Positions 61,101 to 64,000 of a stretch of 64,000 bases of DNA are shown here, piece after piece; within the stretch, counting starts at the first letter, position 1, and every line of letters begins with the position of its first letter. The translations under genes and the position numbers were made by a program. The DNA comes from Cardinalis cardinalis. Taxonomy: Eukaryota; Chordata; Aves; Passeriformes; Cardinalidae. The notes under the pieces were generated by a model. That model saw only the letters and a list, made by a program, of their open reading frames with translations. It made no database searches and was not told the DNA's origin. Location of the stretch: positions 279,983 through 343,982 of the forward strand of contig JACDOX010000038.1 in the NCBI GenBank assembly GCA_014549065.1, written 5' to 3'.

Positions 61101-63729
61101 AAATTTAAGAGCACAACAGCTATTCTCACCTCTTTTTAACTAACATGAAGAGCATTCATATTCTGGTTTTGAGTATCAATGTTATATTGGCAGGTAGACA
61201 ACCTCTCAATTACAATGTTTGTTTTAACAGCACTTCGAGGTTAGGTTGAGTTGGGAGAGGCAATGAATTTAAAAGTGCAATGGCTGCTCTTCAGTAACTG
61301 GGCATGGATATTCCTTATTTAGAACAAAAGTATGTACACATGGATCTAATCAGCAATAGCTGCATGTGTGAGCAAGTACTAATAAAGTATTTCCTTAGAA
61401 TCTAAGTGACAGAATTTGTCAGTCAGAAGGGTTATTTATTTGTTCCACTTAGAAGATCTGAATCCAAGCTACTCTTTTGGATAAGAAACTGAACCAGGCT
61501 ATGCCTCCACTCAAATTAGAGCATTACATAAGCAAGGTGTCAGAGAAATCTGCAAGCCATCTTTCATTTTTCCCCTGCCTCTGGACCCATCCTAAAGCCG
61601 GACCAAAAGAGGTCGGAAGATGCAGTTAACTGTGAAGGACAGCTCTCCTAGGCACTAAAGAGCTAGAGATCCTTGAGCAGACATGTTGATGAGCCCTGGG
61701 TCTAGAAGTATTGAGTCACAAATGTTTTTGATGTTATATATTTGAGAATATTCTGCATCAGTGCCATCTCCCAGCCTCAGCAGATCAAAGCAGTTTCAGA
61801 GGGGACACAGGTCTAGACTTGCGTGCACTGGTTTCCCATTGCCTTTATCTTTTTGGCTCCTTATTGTTAGAATGAAGGGTTTTCCCCAGCCCATAGAGAG
61901 AGGCAATCACATGCACAGATTGTTGTATGGGAAGGCATACTGAGGAGCCTTGTAACTAGCTTCTTTTTTTTTCAAGTGGGGAAGAAGATCTTGTCAGTTC
62001 ACAGCTTCCAGGAGGTGATGGCTACTGTGCTGGAAATGCTGACAACTCCAAGAGCCTTATGTAAGAGCCNGCTAAACCTGTTACACAAGTATATCAGCTC
62101 CAGGCACTGCCAGGCCCCAGAGCTGCTCTGGAGGCTTCCTGTTTTGGCACTGCAGGAAGGCCTGTGTGCAGTGCTGCTTGTGGCACGTCCTTCCAAAAGT
62201 GGATGGAAGAAGCCGTCATATTTTTTTTCTGATTTCAGACTTCAATGCCAAGGAATCTCGGGAGAGATTTCTGAGCAATAGAATTTTTCCAACCGCTGCT
62301 TGTGGATTAAGCTNCTGCTATCTCATGCTTTAAATGAAACTATGTTACTACTGCAACTACCAGTAAAGAAATGTGTTGAATGCAGCAGGCGGTTCCGCTG
62401 AATATGGACCTTGTCCTTACAAGCTTTGAAAGAGGCCACACCTCATCAAACCCGCCCTGTCTAGATTCCTTCTGCTGCCCTCCCCCACAAGAGGTGACTG
62501 GCACTGGAACCTGAACCTTTGTACACCATGTTCTCCAGCCAGGGTGACTAATATCATCTGCATGGCAGTGCCATGGAAACAGTTGTTAGCAAAGCAATAG
62601 ACCCATGAGCAAGGATGGTGTCATGGGGAAGAGCTTTTCAGGACCTCGAAACCTCATCTGACACAGCTTCTCCCAGCACTCCCACAAAGAGACAGCCCTT
62701 CAGCGGGTGACCCAAAACACTTCTTCCAAATACTGTTTTCTCAGCATCAGATCCCAACCCTAAAGGTGTTTATTCCTCCTCATACTTCTCCCTCACTAAT
62801 GCAATTTATCCCTCCTCACTGAATCAGATCAATGGTGCATGAAGCTGCACTGTTAATTAGGTTACTGAAGAGAGGGGTGAAAAAAAAGAAAACCAACCCA
62901 GTATATTCCCTTCTGTAAAGCAACATTTCAAACTGACAATTTCTGTTGTCTGATGTAAAGTACATTTCCATAAAGGGTTTATCAGCACAGGAAAAGGGGT
63001 GGCAGGCAGCTAGGGGAGGAGCAAGCAGCTGACCTTTTCATCCCTGTTAAGGTGACATCAGCCCCAAAGGCAGCCTGTGGTGTGATGGTACAGTTGGTGT
63101 TNTCCTCCTCCTCCAGTTGAGTGTTAACAATAGTAGAATAAGGTGGTTTTTAAGGTGAGCTGTTTTTGAAGAACTCTGCCTCAGATAGAACACTGACAGT
63201 GACAGTCTTTGACTAATCTCAGAAGTGGTGAAGTGTGGGTAGGAGTATGTGAACTTTTACATCCATCTACTTTTTCCTTCCCCTTGTGGCTCTTCTCTGA
63301 CATGTCCACAAGACCCTGTTAAAGAAAAAAAAAAAAAGTTTAGTTGCCATGGTTTTGCTGTAGTAAGCCTTTCAGCAGGGGTTCCCAACACAAGAACTGT
63401 GTTGTGAAAGTAGTACATGAAGTAGAGGGATATGAACACTACTTCCTCAGAAAATAACTGTCNGCTCATTTTGTACAGGCTGCTGAGAACCACCAAGCAA
63501 ATTAATAACTTTCAGTCACTCCTAGCCTGAGAACAGCTGGAAAAACCTAGGTGACAGGTTCTGGTTTATTAATCCTTTTAGCTTAGTTTTTTAACACCTG
63601 TGCCAACATCCTGCCCTCTCACAGTAAGAACACAAGAAGGTCCCTTGACTGCTCCTTTTCTTGCTGTTCATCTGCTATGTTCTAATTGTTCTTCCTGGCC
63701 AGCTGAGTCTCATTTCCTTTCTGTACTGT
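58191..63729. other. Unassigned non-coding DNA
   Basis: About 5.5 kb of mostly AT-rich DNA with no recognised gene or element. GTGCCATGGAAAC near 62567 resembles part of an RFX site. A plus frame of 101 codons at 61976-62281 has no domain. Poly-A of about 13 occurs near 63327. Confidence 0.45.
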
Positions 63730-63886
63730 TCTTTTCCTTCCTGCCTTCTTTCCTTCCTGCCTTTCTTCCTTCCTTCCTGCCTGCCTTCCTGCCTCTCTGC
63801 CTTCCTTCCTGCCTGCCTTCCTGCCTCCCTGCCTTCCTTCCTGCATTCTTGTCTTCCTGCCTTCCTGTCTTCCTTCCTTCCTTCCC
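63730..63886. repeat. TTCC/TGCC pyrimidine-rich minisatellite
   Basis: About 160 bp of CTTCCTTCCTGCCTGCC-type units with a 4-base step and a looser 8- to 12-base higher order. The strand is almost all C and T with isolated Gs. Because four-base units read as a 12-base cycle in any frame, it produces open frames (Leu-Pro-Ser/Ala repeats on one strand, Arg/Lys/Glu/Gly on the other) that are not genes. Confidence 0.93.
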
Positions 63887-63938
63887 CAATCCTAATTATC
63901 ATTTTCTGTTCCTGTCAAAAATTACTATTAAACAAAAC

Positions 63939-63960
63939 CACAACAACAACAACAACAACA
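63939..63960. repeat. CAA trinucleotide microsatellite
   Basis: About seven CAA units, preceded by an ACAAAACCA lead-in and followed by TTTTAATTTTTAC. Confidence 0.9.
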
Positions 63961-64000
63961 TTTTAATTTTTACAACATTGGAAAAAAGTCGGTAATTTTG

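Noticed and set aside
63600..63995. 131-codon frame with Leu-Pro-Ser repeats
   Set aside because: Produced by a four-base minisatellite read as a 12-base cycle; other frames on both strands are open as well.
1..64000. tRNA, rRNA, CRISPR arrays, bacterial-type operons, mitochondrial insertions
   Set aside because: I looked for conserved tRNA boxes, rRNA cores, regularly spaced repeats and dense coding, and saw none. The sequence is typical vertebrate non-coding DNA.

Overview
The window looks like about 64 kb of non-coding nuclear DNA from a bird, most likely a songbird. The basis is the interspersed repeats: two CR1 LINE 3' ends of the avian type, one older CR1-like fragment, and seven solo LTRs resembling the endogenous-retrovirus LTRs common in passerine genomes. 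Family assignments come from remembered consensus patterns; no search was run. Isolated single-base Ns are scattered throughout. I found no protein-coding gene I can name, no tRNA, rRNA or known small RNA, no CRISPR array and no retroviral gag/pol/env frame. The open frames are short and lack recognisable domains, so the stretch is probably intergenic or lies in very long introns.

Layout. 1-4.0 kb is moderately GC-rich unique DNA, followed by a solo LTR (about 4.03-4.69 kb). 4.7-17 kb is mostly unique sequence with a T23 run and ancient CR1-like fragment (7.5-7.8 kb), a PBX/MEIS-type decamer (11.36 kb), a perfect 54-bp tandem duplication (13.9 kb), a long hairpin-forming inverted repeat (16.7 kb) and a minus-strand CR1 3' end (17.0-17.3 kb). 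17.3-30.3 kb is AT-rich unique sequence with a 24-bp perfect palindrome, an RFX X-box-like site and a diverged repeat pair. 30.3-31.7 kb is a nested insertion: a minus-strand 390-bp ERVK-type LTR with a 6-bp target-site duplication sits inside an older plus-strand LTR. Another ERVK-like LTR lies at 34.5-35.1 kb. 35-45 kb is AT-rich unique DNA with A-rich tracts.

45-58 kb holds two more plus-strand LTRs (45.08-45.54 kb, with a perfect 5-bp target-site duplication, and about 46.64-47.42 kb) and two minus-strand LTRs (about 50.60-51.08 and 57.73-58.19 kb). It also holds a plus-strand CR1 end (55.4-55.8 kb) and the only substantial CpG island (about 51.8-52.5 kb). That island is the best candidate for a promoter or first exon, but I cannot define a transcript. 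A GC-rich segment of about 63 bp occurs once inside the island and again 2.6 kb away. The window ends with a pyrimidine-rich TTCC/TGCC minisatellite and a short CAA microsatellite.

No genes can be shown to work together here. The most interesting items are the nested LTR pair, the CpG island with its shared GC-rich segment, and several unexplained symmetric sequences (16.7 kb hairpin, 25.27 kb palindrome, 13.9 kb duplication). I did not find convincing evidence of a new biological system.
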